Shown: positions 8,951 through 16,990 of the stretch, piece after piece
Numbering within the stretch: position 1 is the first letter of the stretch
Layout: the number at the start of each line of letters is the position of its first letter
Source of the DNA: Bordetella petrii
GTDB taxonomy: Bacteria; Pseudomonadota; Gammaproteobacteria; Burkholderiales; Burkholderiaceae_B
Assembly: GCF_000067205.1 (NCBI RefSeq)
Contig: NC_010170.1
Location: 4,154,001-4,218,000 of the forward strand
Direction: 5' to 3'
Length of the DNA: 64,000 nt
Position numbers and translations under genes: made by a program
Notes under the pieces: model-generated
Told to the model about the DNA's origin: nothing
The model's database searches: none
What the model saw: the letters and a program-made list of their open reading frames with translations, nothing else

Positions 8951-9586
8951 TCAGTCCAGGCTTTGGTAGGCGGCGGGGTTTTCCAGCGACGAGTAGCCCT
9001 GGCGCCAGTTCTGCACGCTGACCTGCACGGAGCGCACGAACATCATCACGAAGCCGGCCAGCGCCAGCCAGTACACATAGGCCTTGTTCCACATGATGGT
9101 GGTCATGGGTTCGACGCCCACCAGTTCGATATAGCGGTACACCAGCCACACGACATAGCCGAAGAAAACCGTGCGCAGCAGGTCGATCAGCGTGGCCAGC
9201 ACGCGGGCGATGCCCTTGGGCAGGTAGCGGTACAGAAAGTCGACCTGGATATGGCGGCAAATGCGCACGCACATGGCCGCTCCCATGAACACCACGCCGA
9301 TCAGCGCGTAGACGGCCAGTTCTTCGGTCCACGCGAAGGAGTTGTTCAGCACATAGCGCGTGAAGAACTGCAGGAACACCAATGCCCCCATGACCCAGAA
9401 CAGGGCCAGGCAGAACCAGTCTTCGAACGCGTATCCGGACAGGTCCGTGTCCTGGTGCTGGTCGGCTTCCTCGAAGCTGTGGACGATCGACTCGACCGTT
9501 GTTTCATGCGATTCGACGCCGGCGCTGCCGCCCTCGCCGCGATATTGGGCCATGGCCGGCGAGCCGGCCCCGGTATTGACGTGCAT
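8951..9586 (-). CDS. dctQ: TRAP transporter small permease (DctQ)
   Basis: The protein has 211 residues with four membrane helices after an unusually long, acidic cytosolic N-terminus of about 55 residues (MHVNTGAGSPAMAQYRGEGG onward). The start at 9586 is preceded by AGGGGGA at good spacing; a further-upstream in-frame start lacks a site. DctQ pairs with DctM. The segment ALFWVMGALVFLQFFTRYVLN and the WTEELAVYALIGVVFMG region are typical of the family. Confidence 0.9.
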   Translation of the reverse strand: MHVNTGAGSPAMAQYRGEGGSAGVESHETTVESIVHSFEEADQHQDTDLSGYAFEDWFCLALFWVMGALVFLQFFTRYVLNNSFAWTEELAVYALIGVVFMGAAMCVRICRHIQVDFLYRYLPKGIARVLATLIDLLRTVFFGYVVWLVYRYIELVGVEPMTTIMWNKAYVYWLALAGFVMMFVRSVQVSVQNWRQGYSSLENPAAYQSLD

Positions 9587-9645
9587 GCTTTCCCCCTGTC
9601 GGTTGTGGACAGCCGGGACCGCGCGCGGCGGCCTCGCCGGCGGGT

Positions 9646-10620
9646 TTACTTGATCGCCTGGATCGCGTCCCAATCGGCCTTTTGATAGCCGTATTGCTCG
9701 AACGGCACTTTCTTCAGCACGGTTTCGCGGAACGCGTTGGTGTCGACCTCGGCCACGTTCAGGCCTTTTTTGCGGAACACTTCGACCAGCTCCTGTTCGC
9801 GCTTGGCGACCTCGATGGACGCGGTGGCCGCGGCCTGCTGGGCCACCTCAGAGAAGATCTTGCGGTCTTCTTCGGACAGGCTCTTCCAGAGCTTGCCCGA
9901 GATGACGGTGTTCAGGTGGTCGACAATGTGACCGGTCAGCACGATGTTCTTCTGCACCTCGAAGAACTTCTTGGCCTCGATGGTGGTAAGCGGGTTTTCC
10001 TGAGCCTCGACCGTGCCGTTCTGCAGCGCCAGGTACACCTCGGCGAATGCAATGGGCGACGTGTTGGCGCCGCAGGCGCGCGGCATGGCCAGGTAGGCCG
10101 GCACGTCGGGCACGCGCATCTTCAGGCCCTGCATTTCCGGGCAGGTGGTAAAGGGGCGGTTCGACGTCGTGTGGCGCGTGCCGTAGTAGGTGGTGGCGAC
10201 AATGTGGTTGCCGGTTTTTTCCAGGTAGCCCTGGGTCAGCGTCTTGTAGATGTCGCTCTTGGTGTAGGCCAGCAGGTGTTCGGGGCTGCGGAAGGTATAT
10301 GGGTAGTAAGTGACGCCGATGCGCGGGAAGCTCTTGGCGGCGAAGCTGGAGCCGGAAATGATCATGTCCACGGTGCCCAGCGTCAGGCCCTGGTTGATGT
10401 CGTTTTCCTTGCCCAGCTGCGAGGCCGGGTATACATCGATGTGATAGCGGCCGTTGGTGCGTTTCTCGATTTCCTGGGCCGCCCACACCGAACTGGTATG
10501 GAATGGCTCGGAGGTTTCATACACATGCGCCCACTTCAGCTTGGTCTGGGCCAGCGCGCTGCCGGACGTGGCCAGGACGGCGGCGGCCAGTAGCGCCTTG
10601 ATGGCATTGCCTTGCTTCAT
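9646..10620 (-). CDS. dctP: TRAP transporter periplasmic solute-binding protein (DctP)
   Basis: This 324-residue protein has a clear Sec signal peptide (MKQGNAIKALLAAAVLATSGSALA, cleavage after ALA). The mature part has the DctP fold with KRTNGRYHIDVYPASQLGKE, the conserved substrate arginine region GLKMRVPDVP, and QNGTVEAQENPL. It captures the substrate in the periplasm for DctQM. Relatives bind uronates and other carboxylates, in line with the operon. Confidence 0.94.
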   Translation of the reverse strand: MKQGNAIKALLAAAVLATSGSALAQTKLKWAHVYETSEPFHTSSVWAAQEIEKRTNGRYHIDVYPASQLGKENDINQGLTLGTVDMIISGSSFAAKSFPRIGVTYYPYTFRSPEHLLAYTKSDIYKTLTQGYLEKTGNHIVATTYYGTRHTTSNRPFTTCPEMQGLKMRVPDVPAYLAMPRACGANTSPIAFAEVYLALQNGTVEAQENPLTTIEAKKFFEVQKNIVLTGHIVDHLNTVISGKLWKSLSEEDRKIFSEVAQQAAATASIEVAKREQELVEVFRKKGLNVAEVDTNAFRETVLKKVPFEQYGYQKADWDAIQAIK

Positions 10621-10687
10621 CGTTGTCTCCTCTCTTGAGGTTGAGCAGGTGGCGGGTTGTTATGGTTGCCGCTGCCCTTGGTGGTGG

Positions 10688-11719
10688 TCAGGATTCACAT
10701 ACGAGCTGCACCTTGGTACTACGCGTGCGGTCGGCCGCCAGTTCAAAGGCTTCGGCCGCGCGCTCGAGCGGCAATTGCGCGCTCATCAACGGCCGCACGT
10801 CGACCCGGCGCGTGCGCAGGAACGAGACGGCCCAGTCGAATTCGATGCCGGCGCGGAACGCGCCGACGTAATCCAGTTCACGCGCCATGATGTTGTTGGC
10901 GGGAAAAACCATGCCCTCGGCGGGCAATGTGCCCACCTGCACGATGCGCCCGCCGCGGCGCGCCGCCGCCAGGCAGGTGCCCAGCGCGGCGGGGCTGCCC
11001 GCGGCCTCGATGGCGACATCGGCACTATCGGCGATATCGGCGGGCGCGGCCTGGTCGGAACGCAACGTGTCGTCGGCGCCGACCTGGCGGGCCATTTGCA
11101 GCGGGCGGTCGGCGATGTCGGCCACCACCACGCGCGCGGCGCCGGCCAGCCGGGCGGCAATGACCGTCATGCAACCAATGGTGCCGCCGCCGGTGACGAG
11201 CACGGTCTTGCCCAGCAGCGGGCCCGCCCGGTTCACGCCATGCAGGCCGATCGACAGCGGCTCGGCGCAGGCCAGTTCGCCCAGCGAGATGTCTTCATGC
11301 ACGGCCGTGAGCTGGCGCTCGCCCATGACGAAGCGTTCGCGGAACATGCCCTGCACGTGCGGATAGACGCTGGCGCTGCCCAGGAAGCGCATGTTGCGGC
11401 ACAGGTTGTCGCGCCCGGCGCGGCAGTAGTCGCACTGGCCACAGGGGTGCGAGGGGTTGATGGCGACTTTCATGCCGGGCTGCACGCGCGTGACCGCGCT
11501 GCCCACGCGCAGCACCACGCCCGAGGCCTCGTGGCCGGGTATCAGCGGCTCGCGAATGACAAAGGCGCCGACGCGGCCATGCAGGTAATAGTGCAGGTCA
11601 GAGCCGCAGATGCCCGCCGCGCCCAGGCGCAGCTCGACCTCGTGCGGCGCCAGCGGCGCGTCGTCGTCGGTTTCCAGGCGCAGGTCGCGCGCGCCGTGTA
11701 TCTTGCAGGCCAGGGTCAT
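10688..11719 (-). CDS. Zinc-dependent sugar dehydrogenase, L-idonate 5-dehydrogenase type
   Basis: This 343-residue medium-chain dehydrogenase has catalytic zinc ligands Cys38 (GICGSDLH), His63 and Glu64 (GHEASG). Structural zinc cysteines lie at about 93, 96, 99 and 107 (CGQCDYCRAGRDNLC). The NAD(P) loop is GGGTIG. Length and sequence style match L-idonate 5-dehydrogenase (idonate to 5-keto-gluconate), but sorbitol or galactonate dehydrogenases look alike. The ATG at 11719 overlaps the regulator's TGA (ATGA), so translation is coupled to the GntR gene. Confidence 0.85.
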   Translation of the reverse strand: MTLACKIHGARDLRLETDDDAPLAPHEVELRLGAAGICGSDLHYYLHGRVGAFVIREPLIPGHEASGVVLRVGSAVTRVQPGMKVAINPSHPCGQCDYCRAGRDNLCRNMRFLGSASVYPHVQGMFRERFVMGERQLTAVHEDISLGELACAEPLSIGLHGVNRAGPLLGKTVLVTGGGTIGCMTVIAARLAGAARVVVADIADRPLQMARQVGADDTLRSDQAAPADIADSADVAIEAAGSPAALGTCLAAARRGGRIVQVGTLPAEGMVFPANNIMARELDYVGAFRAGIEFDWAVSFLRTRRVDVRPLMSAQLPLERAAEAFELAADRTRSTKVQLVCES

Positions 11720-12420
11720 GCTTTTACCTTGTCTGAAGCGGGCGCCCAATTGGCGGTAAGACGGTCGTGCGAGCAGGACAGGTGATGCCGCATGGCTTCG
11801 CGCGCGCGTGCGGCGTCGCCGGCGGCGATGGCCTCGATGACCTTGCCGTGCTCGGCAATGGCGGCCTTCCAGCTGGCGGGGTTCTCGAAGTAGTCGCCCA
11901 GCTTGACCGACAGCGGGTTGTGGCGCTCGTCGAACAATTCGCCCACGACCCGCAGCAGCACGGAATTGTTGGCGATTTCAGCGATGCGCAGGTGGAACAT
12001 GCGGTCGCCCTGGATGGGCACCTGCCCTGCCTCGGCTTCTTCCCGCATGGCCTGCAGGGCTTCGCGCAGGCCCGTCACCTGGGCCGGCTGGGCCAGCTCG
12101 GCCGCCTGGGCGGCCAGTTCGCCTTCCACCAGTTGCCGGGCGCGGATGGTCTCCAGCGGGCTCTCGGCCACCACGCTGTCGGCCGCGTCGCGGCTGCGCA
12201 CATAGATGCCCGAACCCATGCGGACTTCGACCAGCCCTTCGACTTCCAGGGCGATGAGCGCCTCGCGCACGGACGGGCGCGACACGCCCAGCTTCAGCGC
12301 CAGGTCGCGCTCGGGCGGCAGGCGCGCGCCCACCGGGAATTCGCCAGCCTGGATCAGCACCCGCAGCTGGTCGGCGATTTGACGGTAAAGACGGCGGGGC
12401 TCGATGGGTTGGAAAGGCAT
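11716..12420 (-). CDS. GntR-family (FadR subfamily) transcriptional regulator
   Basis: This 234-residue protein has an N-terminal winged helix (YRQIADQLRVLIQAGEFPVGARLPPERDLALKLGVSRPSVREAL) and a C-terminal FCD effector domain (FHLRIAEIANN with metal-binding histidines). It is the first gene of the minus-strand sugar-acid operon and probably represses it until a uronate or keto-deoxy acid binds. An inverted repeat 22 bp upstream of its start is the likely operator. Confidence 0.92.
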   Translation of the reverse strand: MPFQPIEPRRLYRQIADQLRVLIQAGEFPVGARLPPERDLALKLGVSRPSVREALIALEVEGLVEVRMGSGIYVRSRDAADSVVAESPLETIRARQLVEGELAAQAAELAQPAQVTGLREALQAMREEAEAGQVPIQGDRMFHLRIAEIANNSVLLRVVGELFDERHNPLSVKLGDYFENPASWKAAIAEHGKVIEAIAAGDAARAREAMRHHLSCSHDRLTANWAPASDKVKA

Positions 12421-12438
12421 GGTAGAAAGCGGCTAAAA

Positions 12439-12460
12439 GGTAAAGTGGCCTTACCACTTT
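12439..12460. promoter_or_regulatory. Candidate GntR operator upstream of the hexuronate operon
   Basis: AAAGTGG (12442-12448) and CCACTTT (12454-12460) form a perfect inverted repeat around CCTTA. The nested repeat GGTAA/TTACC overlaps it. It sits just upstream of the regulator start, where autoregulation by a FadR-type protein is usual. The assignment rests on symmetry and position. Confidence 0.6.
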
Positions 12461-12592
12461 GCCGCATAGTGCACCGGGCCCGGAAAGCCTCACAATTAGG
12501 GTTTCCGCTAGGGACCGGGGACCCGCGCTCTGTCCGCCCCGCTGCAACGCGAATCTGTTAAAAACGACGCGCCACATCCAGGTTCCTTGTCC

Positions 12593-12988
12593 ATGCCCCA
12601 TACCCCACACCCTTCTCCGTACAAGAGCACAGGCGGTCTGCGCCGCATCCTGAACGCCTTGCGCTATTCGCTGCAGGGCCTGCGCGCCGCCATCCGGTAC
12701 GAAGCCGCTTTCCGCCAGGAACTGGTGCTGGCGATCCTGCTGATACCGGCCGCGTTCTTTTTGGGGCGCACCACCGACGAGGTGTTCATCCTGATCGCGT
12801 CGGTGATCCTGGTGCTGGTGGTGGAACTGCTGAATTCGGCGGTCGAGGCGCTGGCCGACGCGCTGTCGGTGGAAACGCACCCCCTGCTGGGCCGCGCCAA
12901 GGACCTGGGCAGCGCGGCGGTGATGCTGATGCTGCTGTTCACCATCGCCGTATGGGTGGGGGTGGCGGTTAGCCGCTTTGTGTTGTGA
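12593..12988 (+). CDS. dgkA: Diacylglycerol kinase
   Basis: This 131-residue inner-membrane enzyme recycles diacylglycerol to phosphatidic acid with ATP. Three membrane helices follow an amphipathic N-terminus. The family signature is present at residues about 63-95 (ILVLVVELLNSAVEALADAL), with the catalytic Glu in VELLNSAVEA. The ATG at 12593 is preferred over an in-frame TTG two codons earlier. It is transcribed divergently from the GntR operon. Confidence 0.94.
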   Translation: MPHTPHPSPYKSTGGLRRILNALRYSLQGLRAAIRYEAAFRQELVLAILLIPAAFFLGRTTDEVFILIASVILVLVVELLNSAVEALADALSVETHPLLGRAKDLGSAAVMLMLLFTIAVWVGVAVSRFVL

Positions 12989-13028
12989 GGGTCGTTGGTG
13001 GGGCGGTATTGCGTTTTTCTGGCGTCGT

Positions 13029-13127
13029 GGCGGGCTGAAGGGATCGCCTTGGCTTCACGGTGCCGTCCGGGCGCCCCGCGCGCCCGGGTTCGGCCCCGAG
13101 GCGCCGCGGCAATCCCTTCAGCCCGCC
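13029..13127 (+). repeat. Palindromic element, copy 1 (61-bp core inside a 16-bp stem)
   Basis: A perfect 16-bp stem (13029-13044 with 13112-13127) encloses a 61-bp core at 13045-13105. The core matches the reverse complement of 13571-13631 with one mismatch. The core itself can fold, with GCCTTGG pairing to CCGAGGC and GGGCGC to GCGCCC. The stem sequence differs from that of copy 2 although both are fully paired. Confidence 0.85.
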
Positions 13128-13543
13128 ACAACTTGCGGCGAATAAAGTTCGCGGCGCCGCGGGGACGGGCGGGGTTCTTGCATGCTTGGGACGCGGGTTT
13201 TTAGAGAAGAAAAATTTGCAGGGCCGGCTTTCGCCGCCGCCCTGCGCGGCGGCGAAAGCCATTCGCGTGGCGGCATGCAGAGGCGGTTTTTGCGGTTTTT
13301 ACCGCCGAGGCGGGCCACCATCGAAGGCCTCTTCCAGAGTGTCGAACGCCATTCGCGTAATGGCAGGCACAGCGCGTTCTAACGGTTTGCACAGCCGTGG
13401 ACAGGCACCATCGGATGCCTATCCAGGCCGCGCTGGGCGGCCTGGAAAGGCGGCCCCACACATTTTTCTTCCTCGCCACGGCTGCTTCCCAAGAATGCAA
13501 AAACCTAACCCCCCCCGCCGGCATCGGAATTGCTCATCTGCAA

Positions 13544-13652
13544 GTCGCAGTGGGCGGGCGCGAGCGTCTTGGCGCCTCGGGGCCGAACCCGGGCGCGCGG
13601 GGCGCCCGGACGGCGCCGTGAAGCCAAGGCGCTCGCGCCCGCCCGCTGCGAC
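13544..13652 (-). repeat. Palindromic element, copy 2 (61-bp core inside a 23-bp stem)
   Basis: The 23-bp arms 13544-13566 and 13630-13652 pair with one mismatch and enclose the 61-bp core at 13571-13631, which is the inverse of copy 1. The arm sequences are unrelated to those of copy 1, so pairing is conserved while sequence is not. It ends about 50 bp before the ndh start. Confidence 0.85.
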
Positions 13653-13703
13653 GCCAAAAGAACCCGATACCCCATCCCCCCACCAAGCCCTATACTCAAC
13701 AAC

Positions 13704-15026
13704 ATGGCAACCCCCCACCTCCGGCCGTCCCCCATTCATCGCGTTGTCATCGTCGGCGGCGGCGCGGGCGGACTCGAGCTGGCCGCCAAGCTGGGGCGCC
13801 GGCACGGGCCGCAATGTGTCACGCTGGTCGACAGCCGCCCCATCCACATCTGGAAGCCGTCGCTGCATGAAGCGGCAGCGGGCACGCTGGACATCCACCA
13901 GGAAGGCCTGTCGTACCTGATGCTGGCGAACCTGTGCGGGTTCACGTTCGCGCTGGGCGAACTGCGGGCGGTCGACCGCGAACAGCGCGCCATCACCCTC
14001 GGGGCCGTGCTCGACTCGCACGGCGACGAAGTGCTGCCGCAGCGCGAGCTGGCCTACGACACGCTGGTGCTGGCGGTGGGCAGTATTTCCAACTTCTTCA
14101 ATACGCCGGGCGCCGCTCAGCATGCGGTCACGCTGGACAACACCGAGAATGCCGAGGAATTCCGCCTGACCATGCTCAAGGCCATGGTGCAGGTCGACCA
14201 GGCCAAGGTGCGCGACCCCTCGGCCAGGCTGGACCTGGTGATCGTGGGCGGCGGCGCCACGGGGGTGGAACTGGCGGTGGAATTGCACGAAGCCGGCAAC
14301 ACCGTGGCCGCCTACGGCCTGCCGAATTTCCGCGCCGACCGCGACCTGGCGATCACGCTGGTGGAAGGCGCGCCGCGCATCCTGGCGGCATTGCCCGAGA
14401 AAATATCGAGCGCGGCCCTGGCGCGCCTGACCGAGCTTGGCATCCGGGTCGAGACCGACTGCCGCGTGGCCGAAGTGACGCCGCGCAGCGTCAAGACGGC
14501 CGACGGCCGCGAATTCGCGGCCAGCCTGTGCATGTGGGCCGCCGGCATCCAGGGGCCGCCCTTGCTGGCCACGCTGGACATGCCGCTGAACCGGGCTGGG
14601 CAGTTGATGGTCGACGACCACCTGCAATCGCCCGATCCGAATATCCTGGCGCTGGGCGACTGCTGTGCCGTGCCGCGCGGCAATGGCGGCACCGTGCCGG
14701 CCCGCGCGCAGGCGGCCCACCAGGAAGCCGGCTACCTGGCGCGCAAGATCACCGCTCGCATCCGCGGCGCCGCCGAACCGCAAGCGCCATACCAATACCT
14801 GGACCGCGGCTCGCTGGTATCGCTGGGGCAGGACGCCGGCGTGGGCAGCCTGATGGGCAAGCTCGCCGGACGCGGCCTGTTCGTCAGCGGTACACTGGCG
14901 CGCCTGATGTACATGAGCCTGCACCTGATGCACCATCACGCGGTGCTGGGCCTCGGCCGCACCGCATCCATGGCGCTGGCTCGCCTGCTGATGCGCCGCA
15001 CGCATCCGCGCGTCAAACTGCACTGA
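13704..15026 (+). CDS. ndh: Type II NADH:quinone oxidoreductase (NDH-2)
   Basis: This 440-residue peripheral membrane flavoprotein passes electrons from NADH to quinone without proton pumping. The FAD loop is VVIVGGGAGGLELA (residues 14-27) and the NADH loop is LVIVGGGATGVELAVEL (near 180). The quinone/FAD motif LGDCC and an AQAAHQEA segment follow. The C-terminus is amphipathic and basic, suiting membrane attachment. The ATG at 13704 gives the standard length; the open frame upstream lies in the palindromic repeat. Confidence 0.93.
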   Translation: MATPHLRPSPIHRVVIVGGGAGGLELAAKLGRRHGPQCVTLVDSRPIHIWKPSLHEAAAGTLDIHQEGLSYLMLANLCGFTFALGELRAVDREQRAITLGAVLDSHGDEVLPQRELAYDTLVLAVGSISNFFNTPGAAQHAVTLDNTENAEEFRLTMLKAMVQVDQAKVRDPSARLDLVIVGGGATGVELAVELHEAGNTVAAYGLPNFRADRDLAITLVEGAPRILAALPEKISSAALARLTELGIRVETDCRVAEVTPRSVKTADGREFAASLCMWAAGIQGPPLLATLDMPLNRAGQLMVDDHLQSPDPNILALGDCCAVPRGNGGTVPARAQAAHQEAGYLARKITARIRGAAEPQAPYQYLDRGSLVSLGQDAGVGSLMGKLAGRGLFVSGTLARLMYMSLHLMHHHAVLGLGRTASMALARLLMRRTHPRVKLH

Positions 15027-15030
15027 ACCC

Positions 15031-15855
15031 ATGTCCATGACCTTCATCCAACAACTCGAACACGCCTGGGCCGCCGGCAACACCCTGCTGCAAGTTGGCC
15101 TGGACCCCGACCCGCAACGCTTTCCGCGCGAGCTCGAAGGCAAGCCCGACGCCATCTTCCAGTTCTGCCGCGAGATCGTCGACGCCACCGCGCCATACGC
15201 TTGCAGCTTCAAGCCGCAGATCGCGTATTTCGCGGCGCATCGCGCCGAAGACCAGCTGGAAGCGCTTTGCGCGCACATCCGCGCCGCGCATCCGCACCTG
15301 CCGATCGTGCTGGACGCCAAGCGCGGCGACATCGGCACCACCGCCGAACACTACGCGCGCGAAGCGTACGAGCGCTATGGCGCGCACGCCATGACGGTGA
15401 ACCCGTACATGGGGCTGGATTCGGTCGAACCCTACCTGGGCTGGAAAGACCGCGGCGTGATCGTGCTGTGCCGCACATCCAACCCGGGCGGGTCCGACCT
15501 GCAGTTCCTGAAACTGGACAACGGCGAGCCGCTGTACCTGCACGTGGCCGGCATGGTGGCCGATAAATGGAATGCCGACGGCCAGTGCGGCCTGGTGGTG
15601 GGAGCGACCTTTCCGAACGAGCTCGCCGCGGTCCGCCAGCGCATCGGCGATGCCATGCCGCTGCTGGTGCCCGGCATCGGCGCCCAGGGCGGCGACGTCA
15701 CCGCTACCGTAAACGCTGGCCGCAACGCCGCCGGCACCGGCATGATGATCAACTCGTCGCGCGCGATTCTGTACGCCAGCGGCGGCGACGACTGGCGCCA
15801 GGCAGCCGCCGACGCCGCCCGCGACCTGCGCGACGCGATCAACGGCGTGCGCTGA
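15031..15855 (+). CDS. pyrF: Orotidine 5'-phosphate decarboxylase (type 2)
   Basis: This 274-residue enzyme catalyses the last step of UMP synthesis, decarboxylating OMP. The type 2 active-site motif LDAKRGDIGTTAEHYA (about residues 94-109), the SFKPQIAYF strand, and the phosphate-binding PGIGAQGG are visible. It starts 4 bp after ndh and is probably cotranscribed with it. Confidence 0.96.
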   Translation: MSMTFIQQLEHAWAAGNTLLQVGLDPDPQRFPRELEGKPDAIFQFCREIVDATAPYACSFKPQIAYFAAHRAEDQLEALCAHIRAAHPHLPIVLDAKRGDIGTTAEHYAREAYERYGAHAMTVNPYMGLDSVEPYLGWKDRGVIVLCRTSNPGGSDLQFLKLDNGEPLYLHVAGMVADKWNADGQCGLVVGATFPNELAAVRQRIGDAMPLLVPGIGAQGGDVTATVNAGRNAAGTGMMINSSRAILYASGGDDWRQAAADAARDLRDAINGVR

Positions 15856-15881
15856 GGGCGGCTGGCTTCAAGGGCCGGAGG

Positions 15882-16448
15882 TCACCGGCTACGGTTGACG
15901 GGCTCGCCGATCAGTTCGAGCAGCCCGCGCAGCGCATACACCACCGACCCCTGCCTGACCTGGGCGCGATCGCCCGCGAACACCTGGGTGGCGGCGCGCG
16001 AGGTGATGCCGTCGGCCCCGCGCATGGCGAAGCCGAAGCACACCATGCCCACCGGCTTGCCGGGGGTGGCTCCGCCCGGCCCGGCGATGCCGGTCGTGGA
16101 CGCGGCAATGTGCACGTCGGGGCTGGCCAGCAATACGCCGTTGGCCATTTCAAGCGCGGTTTCTTCGCTGACCGCGCCAAAGCGGTCGAGCGTGTCGACT
16201 GAAACGGCCAGCTCGGTCATTTTGGCGGCGTTGCTGTAGGTAACGAAGCCGCGCTCGAACCATTCGCTGGAACCCGCGACCGCGGTGATGGCGCCTGCCA
16301 GCAGGCCGCCGGTGCAGGACTCGGCCGTGCCCATGAGCAGGCCACGGCGCTGCAGGGCCGCCCCCAGGCGTTCGGCCAGGCCCAGGGCCTGGGCCTGCGA
16401 TAGCGAGGCCGGCGCCAGCCCCGGAACCGGCTTGTGCTGCGTGTTCAT
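15882..16448 (-). CDS. pncC: Nicotinamide-nucleotide amidohydrolase (CinA C-terminal family)
   Basis: This 188-residue protein deamidates NMN to nicotinate mononucleotide in NAD recycling. It is a stand-alone CinA C-terminal domain with GTAESCTGG (residues about 40-48, catalytic Ser), the YSNAAKMTEL loop, and TGIAGPGGATPGKPVG. The ATG overlaps the pgpA stop (ATGA). It is the last gene of the ribBX-ribH-nusB-thiL-pgpA-pncC block. Confidence 0.93.
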   Translation of the reverse strand: MNTQHKPVPGLAPASLSQAQALGLAERLGAALQRRGLLMGTAESCTGGLLAGAITAVAGSSEWFERGFVTYSNAAKMTELAVSVDTLDRFGAVSEETALEMANGVLLASPDVHIAASTTGIAGPGGATPGKPVGMVCFGFAMRGADGITSRAATQVFAGDRAQVRQGSVVYALRGLLELIGEPVNRSR

Positions 16449-16984
16449 GCGAAGACCCCCAGACGCACGACGATGGCCATGGCCAGCAAGGCATAGGCCG
16501 CGGCGACGATGTCGTCCCACATCACGCCGAAACCGCCCTTGACCCTGGCGTCGAAATACTTGATGGGCGGCGGCTTGGCGATGTCGAACAGGCGGAACAG
16601 GCCGAAGGCCAGCAACTGCGCGGCGAAGGTATCGGGCGTGAGCCACAGCACCAGCCAGAACGCGACCATCTCGTCCCACACGATACCGACATGATCGTCG
16701 ACCTGCAATTCGCGCGTGACCCGATGGCAGGCCCAGCAACCGTAGGCGAAGGCCACGGCCAGGAAGACAGCCAGCGCCAGGTCGGATGCGGCCGGGGCGG
16801 CGGCCGCCCAGATCAGCCACGCCAGCAGGGTGCCCCACGTGCCCGAGGCCGGGCGCAGCAGCCCGCTGCCGAAACCGAAGGCGATCAGCCGCCCCGGGTC
16901 GCGCGCCACCCAGCGCGGCGGCGGGTAGGCCACGCGCATGCGGTCGCGCATCGAGGCGGACGAAGAGTCGGAGGAAGCGGTCAT
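16445..16984 (-). CDS. pgpA: Phosphatidylglycerophosphatase A
   Basis: This 179-residue inner-membrane phosphatase makes phosphatidylglycerol from its phosphate ester. Diagnostic motifs are GTWGTLLAW, VWDEMVAFW, FRLFDIAKPPPIKYFD and GFGVMWDDIVAA, whose acidic residues bind metal. Four or so membrane helices are present. It lies between thiL and pncC with an overlap on the downstream side. Confidence 0.95.
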   Translation of the reverse strand: MTASSDSSSASMRDRMRVAYPPPRWVARDPGRLIAFGFGSGLLRPASGTWGTLLAWLIWAAAAPAASDLALAVFLAVAFAYGCWACHRVTRELQVDDHVGIVWDEMVAFWLVLWLTPDTFAAQLLAFGLFRLFDIAKPPPIKYFDARVKGGFGVMWDDIVAAAYALLAMAIVVRLGVFA

Positions 16985-16990
16985 GGTGTG

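Larger units (their letters stand above)
12989..13703. other. 715-bp non-coding gap made of an inverted element pair
   Basis: No convincing gene is present. The gap is built from two diverged, oppositely oriented units of about 300 bp that meet near 13340. Both contain a matching GAAGAAAAAT and GGGCCG-CTTTC stretch internally (about 13206-13235, and on the other strand about 13440-13475). A strong hairpin with a 15-bp stem and 5-base loop lies at 13226-13260. The outer edges are the palindromic blocks listed separately. Confidence 0.75.

Noticed and set aside
13045..13700. Small protein genes between dgkA and ndh
   Set aside because: Open frames there run through inverted palindromes, occur on both strands and show no recognisable domain or ribosome site.
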